Notes: a model not told the origin generated them from the sequence alone. DNA of 37,291 nt from Lachnospiraceae bacterium (GCA_017623215.1 JAGAPO010000002.1:1-37291); one strand, 5' to 3'. Shown: positions 7,230-16,054, numbered from the stretch's first letter. Made by a program: numbers and translations.

Positions 7230-7584
7230 ATTGTCGGAAAGTTTTTTCCGGAAGAATGCACGCTGGCAGAATGGGCATTTGCAGAATACGCGCGGGAAGC
7301 ATGCAAAGCTATCGTTCATACAACCGCCCGAGCCGCCGGAGACGGAATTGCCCATGTCACCGCATACACCAATGTGGCTGCAGCGTTGTTTCGTTTCGTC
7401 ATAAGAGCTTCCGAAGTTCTTAACGCCATTGATATAGATCCCCCTGTTCCTCATAGAGACAGGTTACGCCGAACTGCGCGGCGTGATTCGCAGCCTCGGA
7501 CGCAGCATCCAGCGCATACGTCAGTGCTTCCCGGCCGGATTGTCTTACGATGATGCAAAAATTGCTGTACATTGTGAATTCCAT
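7200..7584 (-). pseudogene. frameshifted small Cys-rich protein at the end of the hydrogenase operon
   Basis: Two overlapping minus-strand frames join into one sensible protein of about 125 residues if one base is removed from a run of five G (plus-strand C run 7440-7444). The first frame (MYSNFCIIVRQSGREALTYA... to CLYEEQG) would then continue as IYINGVKNFGSSYDETKQRC. The second half is Cys-rich: CSHIGVC, GGCMND, FACFP and a C-terminal CKCPFC zinc-ribbon-like motif. I do not recognise the family. The start could be 7584 or 7572; neither has a strong ribosome site. It lies 41 nt below the hydrogenase stop codon on the same strand. A sequencing homopolymer error is as likely as real decay. Confidence 0.4.
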
Positions 7585-7625
7585 AATAAAATAACAGATA
7601 CTGGTGCAAACCATATCGGAATCTA

Positions 7626-9083
7626 TTATTTTCTATGCATCTCAACCGGATACTGCTCGTAATTCTTGATGTTCTCGTAAATCTCACGCTGATCCGCAGA
7701 CGCAAGCTGCTTCGCACGGTTCTGCTGCGCCACACGGCCGGTCAGAATGCTTCCGGGGCCGTTCACACAGCCGCCAACGCAGGACATACCTTCGATAAAG
7801 TCTGCCGGGAGCTTGTTCACCTTGAGCATCATGAGAGCCTTCTTACATTCTGCAGCGCCGTTGCAGCCCATGACATTAATCTTCTCGGTATCAATTCCCT
7901 TTTCCTCCATTGCCTGAACAACGGCAGCCGTAACGCCGCCGGCAACTGCGAAGTTCTTCGCATAGATGCTGCCCTGCTGCATATGTTCACCGAAGGTAGC
8001 AGGATTGATATCCTTTGCCTGGAACATGGCGCGCAGTTCGTCAAAGGTCAGAACGTAGTCCGCTGTGCCCTGCGTGATGTTATCCAGAATCTCATTCTTC
8101 TTTGCAATGCACGGTCCGATAAATACGGTGATTGCGCCGGGGTGCATTGCTTTCACTAACTTCGCGGTAGCGGCCATCGGAGATACTGTTGTGGACATAT
8201 TGTCAAGGAGTGACGGGAAATGCTTCTTGATCATGTTCACGAACGCCGGACAGCAGGAAGTGGTCATCTTCTTGCCTTCTTTGTAAGCCTCTGTCCATTC
8301 TTCGGCCTCGGATGCTGCAACCAGATCCGCACCGATGGATACTTCGTACATACCGGTGAAGCCGAGTTCCTTGAGTGCCTGTGCAAGGGTGCCGATCGTG
8401 ACTTGAGGGCCGAACTGACCTTCGATGGCCGGAGCAACCATTGCATAGACCGGAGCGCCGCTCTGAATCAGGTTGATGACGTCTACGATGAAGGAACGAT
8501 CCGAAATTGCGCCGAACGGACAGTCCTTAATGCACGAACCGCAGTTAATGCAGCGCTCTTCGTTGATGACGACAAGGCTGTTCTCGTCCATCGAAATCGC
8601 GTCAACCGGGCAGCTTCTCTTACAGGGACGCATCAGATCCGCGATTGCGTTATAAGGGCAGGCCTGCGAGCACTTGCCGCATTCCTTACATTTGGCAGGA
8701 TCGATATAGGCGCGGTCGCGCAGCATCGAAATTGCCTGGAAATTACATGCGTTCTGGCATTTCTTGCCCATGCACTTCTGGCAGTTGTCGGTTACTACAA
8801 AACGGGTAATCGGACAGCCTTCACACGCGGAAGGAATGACCTGAACGATATTCTTGTTATCTTTATTCACGGAAGGGGAATTACCCTTCGCAAGACGGAT
8901 TCTCTGGCGGATGATTTCGCGCTCTTTGTAGACACAGCAGCGGAAATTCGCCTGCGGTCCGGGGATCAGATCAAAGGGGATCTGATCTTCCGTCTGATCG
9001 AGATCGCCGCGGAATGCATGCTTGGCGACCTCGTATAATACTTCATGTTTAATGGTGCTTATATCACTGGTTCCTTGTAACAT
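7626..9083 (-). CDS. [FeFe]-hydrogenase with multiple N-terminal Fe-S clusters (group B-like)
   Basis: This 485-residue protein carries both ferredoxin-type cluster motifs and the H-cluster domain that reversibly reduces protons to H2. Cys motifs appear in order: CEGC (88-91), CQKCMGKKCQNAC (101-113), CKECGKCSQAC (132-142), CKRSC (154-158) and CINCGSCIKDC (178-188). H-cluster motif L1 is TSCCPAF (C277 at the proton-relay position, C278 ligand), L2 is GPCIAKKNE (C325), and L3 is GMSCVGGCVNGPG (C435, C439). All four H-cluster ligands are present. The L1 TSCCPAF and L3 GGCxxGPG variants differ from group A enzymes (TSCCPGW) and fit group B. It is the last intact gene of the operon, 20 nt behind the phosphatase gene, with AGGAGG upstream. 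It is probably cytoplasmic and ferredoxin-linked; its main direction in vivo is unknown. Confidence 0.9.
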   Translation of the reverse strand: MLQGTSDISTIKHEVLYEVAKHAFRGDLDQTEDQIPFDLIPGPQANFRCCVYKEREIIRQRIRLAKGNSPSVNKDNKNIVQVIPSACEGCPITRFVVTDNCQKCMGKKCQNACNFQAISMLRDRAYIDPAKCKECGKCSQACPYNAIADLMRPCKRSCPVDAISMDENSLVVINEERCINCGSCIKDCPFGAISDRSFIVDVINLIQSGAPVYAMVAPAIEGQFGPQVTIGTLAQALKELGFTGMYEVSIGADLVAASEAEEWTEAYKEGKKMTTSCCPAFVNMIKKHFPSLLDNMSTTVSPMAATAKLVKAMHPGAITVFIGPCIAKKNEILDNITQGTADYVLTFDELRAMFQAKDINPATFGEHMQQGSIYAKNFAVAGGVTAAVVQAMEEKGIDTEKINVMGCNGAAECKKALMMLKVNKLPADFIEGMSCVGGCVNGPGSILTGRVAQQNRAKQLASADQREIYENIKNYEQYPVEMHRK

Positions 9084-9103
9084 GTTACATTATCCTCCTG
9101 AAA

Positions 9104-10276
9104 TTAGTAATATTGTATCGTAACATCTTTTCCCATCTTCTTGGCATAATCAACCATCTGGGCAACCAGATTCTGACGGATACTTAAGTCAAAGGGAAGC
9201 CCGGGGTTCTGGTGGGCCTCGTTAATTGCTTTGCCGACAAAGAAATGCAGCTCGGTACAATCCTCGATGATCATCTTGGCTATCTTGGAACCGCCATTGT
9301 CTTTATCCAGTTCGGAGAAGAAGGATTCATCAATATCCTCCTCTACATACTGCTTCATCAGCTGCAGAGCGCGGGTAAGAGTGAGAACACCCTCTGTTAC
9401 GAGATCCATGCCGTCGATCGTCGCGACAGGCGGCAGAACCGGATCGGTATAATTGAGCGAGGTCTTAATCTGCTTATGCAGAATACGCGCCACGATATTG
9501 GCCGAAGTGCCTCCGCTGACAATTCGCTTTGCAGGGCCGCGCATAAAATCGCGCATCATTCTGGCGTCATCTTCCTTGCTCATAGGCGGGCCTGTAAAGA
9601 TATTTACCGCCTTGGAATTAATAATTCTGGCTACCGCCACGGTTGTGTCATCGCCGGGGCTCTGCATATACAGGTCATCGCAGGCCTTGCTTAACATGGC
9701 TGCGAGACGCGAAGCGGAAAGCGTAACGCGGGTTGCGTTCACCGTGTAATCCGCCATGCTGTTCCAGGTCCATCCAAAGTTCAGAACCTTTCCGACGCCC
9801 GCAAAGATAACGCCGTCGCTCATCAGAACGAAGCAGTCGTTCAGCTCCGCGTGGAAACGGCACTCCTTAATGGTTTTTCCTTCGATGACCTTCTCTTCAT
9901 AAGGAATCTTCTGAAGCTTTCCGTCCCGGACAAATACACAGCTCGGATTATCGAATTCAACCAGATACGCGTCTCCGTTCTTGAATATCTGGAGAATGCT
10001 GAAGGTCGAGTACGCCACCTGTCTTACCTTGCAGACGGGAAGCGTCTTAACAATCGTCTCTACGCACTGTTCAATCGAAGCGCCGTTCAGAAGCATGGTA
10101 CCCAGAATCTTTGAGGTGAGCGTTGCAAGGATATTGGCCTTGACACCGCTTCCCATACCATCCGCAAGGATGATAATATTGGAGTCGTGTTTCTTCAGAA
10201 TCTACACCTTATCGCCGCACAGCTCCTCATGGTGTTTATTCAGGCTTTTATAAGAAGCGTCAACACTAATATTCAT
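9104..10276 (-). pseudogene. SpoIIE/PP2C-type serine phosphatase interrupted by an in-frame TAG
   Basis: The natural start is ATG 10276-10274, six bases after a perfect AAGGAGG. Translation gives MNISVDASYKSLNKHHEELC up to DKV and then TAG (10204-10202) as codon 25. The frame resumes with ILKKHDSNIIILADGMGSG and stays open to 9104 (390 codons in all). The domain is a SpoIIE-like PP2C phosphatase: ADGMGSG holds the first metal-binding Asp, VLMSDGV a second and SPGDDTTVAV a third. The next in-frame ATG (10156) lies after the ADG motif, so an internally started product would lack a catalytic Asp. The C-terminal ~150 residues (from about GPPMSKEDD) form an extra domain found in hydrogenase-linked phosphatases of this kind. 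It sits 10 nt after HydS and should act on a phosphoprotein in the H2-signalling path. A base error, a nonsense mutation or amber read-through are all possible. Confidence 0.8.
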
Positions 10277-10286
10277 CCCGGCCTCC

Positions 10287-12038
10287 TTACCTGGATACGG
10301 GCGGTTCGCCACCATCATAGAGAATGGTATCGCGCAGCTTGGTCAGCGTTACCTTGGTCTCAGCAGTGGTCTCACCGAGCAGTCCCGCGATCTCCTGGGC
10401 AACCATCATCTGCTTGTCGATAACCTTCTGGGCCATCTCTATGGTCTCCATCTTAACCTTGTAAGCCTGCTTTTTCTGCTCCTCTTCGCTGGATACATCC
10501 TGGAAAATACCGAGGACGCAGTTCTGTTCCTTCATATATACGATATTCTGCAGCGTGGCGAGGCCGATATCCTCATATACAACACGCTTGCCGAGAATAC
10601 TTTCGTGGCTGTCCAGAACCTCGATGAAATCGGTGTGATCGATGATTTCGTACAGATACATCTCACGGGCCTTTGCTCTGGAAATATGGAAATAATGCTC
10701 TGCCGCAGCCGAAAATTCCTGAATCTTCATATCGGCATCTACGATAATAATGATGTTCGGAGTCGTATCAAGAACAACGTTCGACATCGAATGGGCGCGC
10801 TCGTACATATAGGGTACGCACATGGTGAGCTCCGCCTTGCCCTGGTATACGGCAATCGCCTTATCCCGGCAGCTCGGATAACCGCAGGCACTGCAGTTGA
10901 GCATATCTTCCGGCTTAGTCTTACCGGTCTTGCGCAGAATCTCTGCAATCTCATCCTCGGACGGAAGCGGATCCTTTGGAGAACGATCTCCGAAAGCCTT
11001 GGCGAAGGATACGCCCATATTACCATGGAAGAAGGTCTCCTTCTTAACGGGCTTCTTCGGAATGGTCTCCTCCATATCGAGCTTTACCTTAAACCGTGAG
11101 ATGACATCGCGATCAATCGCCGGGCCCTTAATGCAGCCGCCGTTGCAGATATTGGCCTCGATAAAGGAGCCGTTTATCTCGCCGCGCTTCATGCTCTCGA
11201 ACAGATCGACGCAGTTCTGAAGTCCATGTACGTAGAATTTGCGGTACTTGTCCGACTGTTCGGTATTCTCCGGCTTGGTTGCGATAACAGAGGAGAGAAC
11301 ACCGCTGCTGATCGGATACAGACGATTCACCTCAGGGCTTGGATTCTGCGGAGGCGTATCCGGAAGGGAGAACAGATCAATTCCTTCCTCCTTCAGCCAC
11401 ACCTCAAGTTCCTTGAAATTAATAACCGCGTCAATATACCCCTTCGTTCTCTCATCGCTTTCCGCTTCACGCTTCTTTGCGATACAGGGACCGAGGAAGA
11501 CAACCTTGACATCGTTGCCGTACATGGCGCGAATCAGCTTGCCGTGCGCAATCATCGGAGATACGACGGGAGCCATATATTTCGTCAGAGATGGATAATA
11601 AATCTCAATCAGATCATTCACACTGGGGCAGCAGGTTGTGATAATATTATCCATCTCACCTGCGGAGATTAGCTTTTCATATTCATTTGTAATGTAAGCA
11701 GCGCCCTCAGCCGTCTCACGAACCTCTTTGAAGCCGAGCTTCAACAGAGCGGAGATAACCTGGCCGGGGGTATTATATTTCATGACGCCAAGGTAAGCAG
11801 GAGCAATGGAGACAATCGTAGGAATCCCGGCGCGTAAGTAGCCCTTTACGCGATCCAGATCGCTGATAAAGGTCTTTGCATTCTGGGGACAGGCATCCAG
11901 GCAGTGTCCGCAGAGAATGCACTTGTCGTTCATAATCTGTGCCTGTTCATTCTGAACCATAATCGCTTTTACTTCGCAGACGCGAACACACTTATAACAA
12001 TTCTTACACTTTGCTTCCTTGAAACCAATAACATTCAT
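10287..12038 (-). CDS. hydS: PAS-containing sensory [FeFe]-hydrogenase (HydS, group C)
   Basis: A 583-residue putative H2 sensor. Two 4Fe-4S ferredoxin motifs come first (C11-C14-C17-C21 and C40-C43-C46-C50). The H-cluster domain follows: L1 ITTCCPS (C136, C137), L2 GPCIAKK (C185) and L3 ICNGGCIKGP (C298, C302). A further Fe-S motif (C382, C385, C390 and C407, in CSACGYPSC) precedes a PAS domain at about 418-515, and the C-terminus is helical. This order is the hallmark of group C sensory hydrogenases, which are thought to relay redox or H2 state rather than turn over H2 quickly. The C-terminus has no kinase or cyclase domain, so the signal probably passes to the phosphatase encoded 10 nt downstream. 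Its start overlaps the stop codon of the preceding gene (TAATG). AGGAGG lies 8 nt upstream. Confidence 0.92.
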   Translation of the reverse strand: MNVIGFKEAKCKNCYKCVRVCEVKAIMVQNEQAQIMNDKCILCGHCLDACPQNAKTFISDLDRVKGYLRAGIPTIVSIAPAYLGVMKYNTPGQVISALLKLGFKEVRETAEGAAYITNEYEKLISAGEMDNIITTCCPSVNDLIEIYYPSLTKYMAPVVSPMIAHGKLIRAMYGNDVKVVFLGPCIAKKREAESDERTKGYIDAVINFKELEVWLKEEGIDLFSLPDTPPQNPSPEVNRLYPISSGVLSSVIATKPENTEQSDKYRKFYVHGLQNCVDLFESMKRGEINGSFIEANICNGGCIKGPAIDRDVISRFKVKLDMEETIPKKPVKKETFFHGNMGVSFAKAFGDRSPKDPLPSEDEIAEILRKTGKTKPEDMLNCSACGYPSCRDKAIAVYQGKAELTMCVPYMYERAHSMSNVVLDTTPNIIIIVDADMKIQEFSAAAEHYFHISRAKAREMYLYEIIDHTDFIEVLDSHESILGKRVVYEDIGLATLQNIVYMKEQNCVLGIFQDVSSEEEQKKQAYKVKMETIEMAQKVIDKQMMVAQEIAGLLGETTAETKVTLTKLRDTILYDGGEPPVSR

Positions 12039-12280
12039 TAGGCGAGCCTCCTAAGCACCTCATCTTTAAAAAACTGTTCCGTTGTAGACGGCTGAAGAGA
12101 GAATAACTCTCCGTCCAGCTTTACGCATACGCCCTTCATGCACTGTCCCATGCAGAAGGAACCGTTCAGCTCCACCTTATTCTTCAGATTATGTAAAGTA
12201 ATCAGACGCTCCAGAATCTGAATAATCTCGCGGGAGCCCTTTAAATGGCAGGAACTGCCGATGCAAATTGTGATAACCAT
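12038..12280 (-). CDS. thioredoxin-like [2Fe-2S] protein (NuoE/HydC-like)
   Basis: This 80-residue protein has the four cluster Cys of thioredoxin-like [2Fe-2S] ferredoxins: C6-x4-C11 (CIGSSC) and C43-x3-C47 (CMGQC), plus C52. It is shorter than NuoE because the N-terminal helical part is absent. It likely passes electrons to or from HydS, and is the first gene of the minus-strand operon. A longer frame opens at 12346, but AGGAGG (about 12290-12295) fits ATG 12280. The stop codon overlaps the hydS start by one base. Confidence 0.85.
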   Translation of the reverse strand: MVITICIGSSCHLKGSREIIQILERLITLHNLKNKVELNGSFCMGQCMKGVCVKLDGELFSLQPSTTEQFFKDEVLRRLA

Positions 12281-12336
12281 AGCAAATAACCTCCTGAGGA
12301 TCTTGTTTGTCATTACGTTAACAATGATTTGATTAC

Positions 12337-12365
12337 ATTTTATCACATACAGGGGAGGATGTCAA
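12337..12365 (-). promoter_or_regulatory. promoter of the hydrogenase-sensor operon
   Basis: On the minus strand TTGACA (12360-12365) and TAAAAT (12337-12342) are 17 bases apart, a near-consensus sigma-A promoter. It gives a leader of about 50 nt before the ATG at 12280. No obvious operator is visible around it. Confidence 0.75.
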
Positions 12366-12433
12366 AGAGAAAGGAAGGGGCGGAAACTTACAATTTGTGC
12401 GGTTTCTGTGGGCGTATTTCCGGCTTTTTGCCT

Positions 12434-13321
12434 TTAACTGATAATCGAACGCTTATATTCCGCCGGAGTCATATGAGTCTGCATCTTAAAACACTTTGAA
12501 AAATATTGCGGCGTGTCAAAGCGCAGCATATCCGCAATCTGCGCCATGTTATACTTCCCTTCCCGGATCAGTTTTTTGGCCTCCTGAATCTTCAGAAAAT
12601 TATAATAGCGCATGATTCCTCCCTCACGATAGAGCGAGAACAGATTTTTAACTGCGCTTTCACTTTTTCCGACGGCTCTTGCAACATCGGCAATCGTAAG
12701 CCTGTCATATATATGCTCTTCCAGATAGTCCAGAATCTCCTTCACATCCACCGGGACATCAATTCCGTTCACACATACATTCAGACGGCTCTGCTTCGTT
12801 AAGACATCCTTATTTCTCCACAGCTTAATCAGAAAAATCTCCAGCAGATTCTTCGTCATCTGCTCGCTTCCGAACGGTGCGTCCGGTATCTTCTCAAGCC
12901 TTTGCAGCAGCGGATTGCGCGGATCTGCCGGCCGAAAGCAGGAGAGTCCTTCCGTGAACAGCATTGAAAGAAGCGCCTTTTCTTCCGCATTCAGCCGGAT
13001 AATCTTTCCCTCAAAATGCTTCATCTCCCGGCTTTTGCATTCAAATGTAACAATGCTGACGTTCGGAGCGATGCTCTTATTGCCCGACAGGTTATGAAAT
13101 TCATTCGGCTTGTGGAAGGTCAGCTCTCCGCTTTTTAAGGTGAACTGATTCGTATCCGCGGTACAGATCATCTCCCCCTTGTCGATGTAGACCATCTCCC
13201 AGAAATCATGACTTTCCCCGTCATAGTGGAAATCCTTGGATATCTCCATGTAAAAAAAGGTAATCACCTTTTCAACCCGAAATACATTCTGAAATCCGTG
13301 CCTTATAAAATTATCCGACAT
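12434..13321 (-). CDS. AraC-family transcriptional regulator with cupin sensor domain
   Basis: A 295-residue regulator. Residues about 1-130 form a cupin-like ligand-binding domain (HDFWEMVYIDKGEM and HKPNEFHNL). The C-terminal ~100 residues form the double helix-turn-helix of AraC proteins (LTIADVARAVGKSESAVKNLF and NMAQIADMLRFDTPQYFSKCF, ending TPAEYKRSI). A longer frame starts at 13375, but GGAGG five bases upstream supports ATG 13321. It is divergent from the PIG-L deacetylase and probably activates it in response to a sugar or sugar derivative. That ligand is unknown. Confidence 0.88.
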   Translation of the reverse strand: MSDNFIRHGFQNVFRVEKVITFFYMEISKDFHYDGESHDFWEMVYIDKGEMICTADTNQFTLKSGELTFHKPNEFHNLSGNKSIAPNVSIVTFECKSREMKHFEGKIIRLNAEEKALLSMLFTEGLSCFRPADPRNPLLQRLEKIPDAPFGSEQMTKNLLEIFLIKLWRNKDVLTKQSRLNVCVNGIDVPVDVKEILDYLEEHIYDRLTIADVARAVGKSESAVKNLFSLYREGGIMRYYNFLKIQEAKKLIREGKYNMAQIADMLRFDTPQYFSKCFKMQTHMTPAEYKRSIIS

Positions 13322-13351
13322 ACAAATTCCTCCCTGTCTGATTTTGTTAGC

Positions 13352-13397
13352 ATTATAACCGATTTTACACTCCATTACAAGTGCAAAGCCTTATAAT
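13352..13397. promoter_or_regulatory. overlapping divergent promoters (AraC / PIG-L)
   Basis: Minus strand: TTGTAA (13375-13380) and TATAAT (13352-13357) with a 17-base spacer drive the AraC gene. Plus strand: TATAAT at 13392-13397 has no acceptable -35 box, as expected for an activator-dependent promoter. Its -35 region covers the upstream part of the regulator's own promoter, so one bound regulator could affect both genes. Confidence 0.65.
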
Positions 13398-13429
13398 CGA
13401 ATTAGAAAGAAAAAGGAGGGATACAAGCT

Positions 13430-14137
13430 ATGTATACGGTTTTAGTTATTTCCTGCCACCCGGACGATATGGAGATTGCCTGCGCCGGTACTCTGCTTAA
13501 ATGTAAGGCACGCGGGGATCGCGTCGTGGTGTGCCATTTATCCAGCGGGAACCTCGGTCACGAGATTATTCCGCCAGACAGGCTTCGCGTGATACGGGCA
13601 AATGAGGCGAAGAAGAGCGCGGCGCTCGGAGGATTTGAGATTCTGTACGGTGGATTTGATGATCTGGAACTGTACGACAATAACAAGGAGTCGCGCGACA
13701 AGGTGGTAGATATCATCAAGCAGGTCGATCCGGACTTTATCATCACACATTCGCCGGATGATTATATGCCGGATCATACCGCGACATCCAAGCTGGTCTT
13801 TGATGCCTGCTTTGCTGCAACGCTGCCCAATTATCGTACCAGGACAGAGGGAAGGGCACGCCTGGTACCGGTCTATTATATGGACACGCTGGCCGGAGTC
13901 AATTTTAATCCGACGGAATATGTGGACGTAACGCCCTATATTGACGCCAAGCTTGCAATGCTGAACTGTCACGAATCGCAGATTGTCTGGATGCGCGGCC
14001 ACGATCATATTGATTTTCTGGATATGGTAAAGACATGCTGCAGATACCGTGGCTTCCAGTGCGGAGCTGATTATGCGGAAGGATTTCGACAGTGTCAGGT
14101 ATACCTGAAAGGAACGACAAAACGATTGCTGCCGTAA
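13430..14137 (+). CDS. PIG-L (LmbE-like) family N-deacetylase
   Basis: A 235-residue zinc-dependent deacetylase of the PIG-L family, which removes acetyl groups from N-acetylglucosamine-type substrates. CHPDDME (residues 9-15) provides the zinc ligands and catalytic Asp (the AHPDD motif with Cys in place of Ala). HSPDDYMPDHTATSKLV supplies the remaining His ligand. The length and central segments (RANEAKKSAALGG) are typical. GGAGG lies upstream of the ATG. The divergent AraC gene and the downstream NagB-like fragment suggest a role in amino-sugar breakdown. Confidence 0.88.
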   Translation: MYTVLVISCHPDDMEIACAGTLLKCKARGDRVVVCHLSSGNLGHEIIPPDRLRVIRANEAKKSAALGGFEILYGGFDDLELYDNNKESRDKVVDIIKQVDPDFIITHSPDDYMPDHTATSKLVFDACFAATLPNYRTRTEGRARLVPVYYMDTLAGVNFNPTEYVDVTPYIDAKLAMLNCHESQIVWMRGHDHIDFLDMVKTCCRYRGFQCGADYAEGFRQCQVYLKGTTKRLLP

Positions 14138-14157
14138 AAGATAAAAAGAATGGTATT

Positions 14158-14409
14158 ATGGATTTTAATTCAACGGTAAAAGGCTCCGCTCTTGAGGGGT
14201 TCTATCCTGCGGGCTGGGATTTGGAAAAGATTGACGCGTGCATTGATACGCCTGAGAACATCACAAAGCGCCAGGACTTCTGGAATCCCGAATTTACGCC
14301 GGTGATGTGTGATAGTCTCGGCGACTTTTTTATCGAAGCGGGCAGCATGTATCACGGCCGGTCAGCGGTTGCGTGCGAATTCTTTGCCAAATACTTAAGT
14401 GAGGAGTAA
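14158..14409 (+). pseudogene. truncated glucosamine-6-phosphate isomerase-like (NagB-family) fragment
   Basis: The first ~48 residues (FNSTVKGSALEGFYPAGWDL, then DACIDTPENITKRQDFWNPEFTPV and CDSLGDF) match my recollection of the N-terminus of a NagB-related isomerase of about 270 residues found beside PIG-L deacetylases in Lachnospiraceae. Here the protein stops after 83 residues with an unrelated-looking tail (from about EAGSMYHGRSAV). The ribosome site is weak and the frame also runs back into the deacetylase gene, so translation may be coupled. It is most likely a deletion remnant, but a small independent protein is possible. Family assignment is from memory only. Confidence 0.5.
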
Positions 14410-14457
14410 AACCTCGTCCAAAAAGTTCAGATTCCCCTTTTCTATTGGAAAATAGTG

Positions 14458-14466
14458 TGCTATAAT
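14458..14466 (+). promoter_or_regulatory. extended -10 promoter for asnS
   Basis: TGCTATAAT at 14458-14466 is an extended -10 element with a weak -35 region. The transcript would start near 14473, about 30 nt before the asnS ATG. No T-box leader is present in this short gap. Confidence 0.6.
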
Positions 14467-14501
14467 CAAGGATAAAAGTACAAACAAAGGAGTTTGAGAC
14501 G

Positions 14502-15893
14502 ATGGATTTAATCACAATACGCGAGTTATACCGTAATAAAGAAGAGTATATCGGCAAGAAGATCACGGTTGGAGGCTGGGTAAGAAGTATCAGAGATTCC
14601 AAGACCTTCGGATTTATTGTACTGGCTGACGGAACGTTTTTCGAGCCGCTGCAGATTGTATACAGCGATAAGCTGGAGAACTTCGCAGACATATCCAAGT
14701 GCAATGTCGGAACGGCTCTGATTATTGAGGGAGAGCTAATTGCAACACCGCAGGCGAAGCAGCCGTTCGAGATTCAGGCAGAGTCGATCGTGGTAGAGGG
14801 AGCTTCCACTCCGGATTATCCGCTTCAGAAGAAGAGACACACCTTAGAGTATTTAAGAACAATCACGCATTTAAGACCCAGAACGAATACGTTCCAGGCA
14901 GTATTCCGCGTTCGTTCTCTGATTGCGTACGCAATTCATAAGTTCTTCCAGGAGAGGGATTTTGTGTATGTGCATACTCCCCTGATTACCGGAAGCGACT
15001 GTGAGGGCGCGGGCGAGATGTTCCAGGTTACGACCATGGATCTGAATAATATCCCGAAGAACGAGGACGGCGCTGTGGATTTCACCCAGGATTTCTTCGG
15101 AAAGCCAACCAACCTGACCGTAAGCGGCCAGCTCAACGGGGAGACCTACGCGATGGCGTTCCGCAACATCTACACCTTCGGACCGACCTTCCGCGCTGAG
15201 AATTCCAACACGACCCGCCACGCGGCTGAGTTCTGGATGATCGAGCCCGAGATCGCATTTGCCGATCTGAAGGATGACATGGTGCTTGCAGAGAGCATGA
15301 TTAAGTATATTATTAATTACGTGTTAGAGAACGCTCCGGAGGAGATGAACTTCTTCAATTCGTTCGTGGACAAGGGACTTATCGAGCGTCTCAAGCACGT
15401 GGCGAATTCCGATTTCGGTCATGTTACTTACACCGAGGCGGTTGAGATTCTCATGAAGAATAACGATAAGTTCGATTATAAGGTATCGTGGGGCTGTGAT
15501 CTGCAGACCGAGCATGAGCGCTACCTGACCGAGGAGATCTTCAGGAAACCGGTATTCGTAACGGATTATCCGAAGGATATCAAGGCGTTCTATATGAAGA
15601 TGAACGAGGATAATAAGACCGTTGCGGCGATGGACCTTCTGGTACCGGGCATCGGTGAGATCATCGGAGGAAGCCAGAGAGAGGACGATTACGAGAAGCT
15701 TGCGAAGCGTATGGCTGAGCTTGGCTTAAAGGAAGAGGACTATGGCTTCTACCTTGACCTGCGCAAATACGGTTCCGCAAGACACGCAGGCTTCGGTCTC
15801 GGCTTTGAGAGATGCGTTATGTACCTGACCGGTATGGGCAACATCCGCGACGTCATTCCGTTCCCGAGAACTGTGAACAACTGCGACCTGTAA
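14502..15893 (+). CDS. asnS: asparaginyl-tRNA synthetase
   Basis: A 463-residue class II aminoacyl-tRNA synthetase that charges tRNA-Asn with asparagine. An N-terminal OB-fold anticodon-binding domain ([21 protein letters not shown], about 18-100) precedes the class II core. Motif 1 lies around [19 protein letters not shown], motif 2 is [21 protein letters not shown], and motif 3 is [15 protein letters not shown] near the C-terminus. The RAENSNTRHxxEF form of motif 2 separates AsnRS from AspRS. AAAGGAG lies 9 nt upstream of the ATG. It is an ordinary housekeeping gene. Confidence 0.97.
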   Translation: MDLITIRELYRNKEEYIGKKITVGGWVRSIRDSKTFGFIVLADGTFFEPLQIVYSDKLENFADISKCNVGTALIIEGELIATPQAKQPFEIQAESIVVEGASTPDYPLQKKRHTLEYLRTITHLRPRTNTFQAVFRVRSLIAYAIHKFFQERDFVYVHTPLITGSDCEGAGEMFQVTTMDLNNIPKNEDGAVDFTQDFFGKPTNLTVSGQLNGETYAMAFRNIYTFGPTFRAENSNTTRHAAEFWMIEPEIAFADLKDDMVLAESMIKYIINYVLENAPEEMNFFNSFVDKGLIERLKHVANSDFGHVTYTEAVEILMKNNDKFDYKVSWGCDLQTEHERYLTEEIFRKPVFVTDYPKDIKAFYMKMNEDNKTVAAMDLLVPGIGEIIGGSQREDDYEKLAKRMAELGLKEEDYGFYLDLRKYGSARHAGFGLGFERCVMYLTGMGNIRDVIPFPRTVNNCDL

Positions 15894-15938
15894 TCTTTGA
15901 CGAAATTAACGAAATTGTCCTCGGGGGAAGGATTTCCG

Positions 15939-15967
15939 TTGCGCAATGCCTGATTCTGTTGTATACT
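15939..15967 (+). promoter_or_regulatory. promoter of the AbiEi-like gene
   Basis: TTGCGC (15939-15944) and TATACT (15962-15967) are 17 bases apart. The start near 15974 leaves a leader of about 105 nt that carries the interlocked inverted repeats at 16001-16054. Confidence 0.6.
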
Positions 15968-16000
15968 ATAATTATAAATAGTGTCTAAAGAAACGGATAA

Positions 16001-16054
16001 ATAGGAATCCATGAATGCAAAAGTAAAGTCCTATCATTTTTGAATTTCATGGAT
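16001..16054 (+). repeat. two interlocked inverted repeats in the AbiEi-like leader
   Basis: ATAGGA (16001-16006) is complementary to TCCTAT (16029-16034). ATCCATGAA (16007-16015) is complementary to TTCATGGAT (16046-16054). The arms occur in the order 1-2-1'-2', so the RNA could form a pseudoknot, or the DNA could hold two overlapping operators for an autoregulating protein. Confidence 0.6.

Noticed and set aside
7020..7553. Plus-strand frame of 177 codons across the hydrogenase downstream region
   Set aside because: It crosses the strong terminator hairpin, has no recognisable domain and lies antisense to a better-supported Cys-rich gene.
8220..9038. 272-codon plus-strand frame inside the hydrogenase gene
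   Set aside because: Shadow of the minus-strand hydrogenase, whose Fe-S and H-cluster motifs are unambiguous.
10202..10204. TAG as a pyrrolysine codon in the phosphatase
   Set aside because: No PYLIS-like element or pyl gene is visible in this window and the protein family is not known to use pyrrolysine. I keep it only as a checkable alternative.
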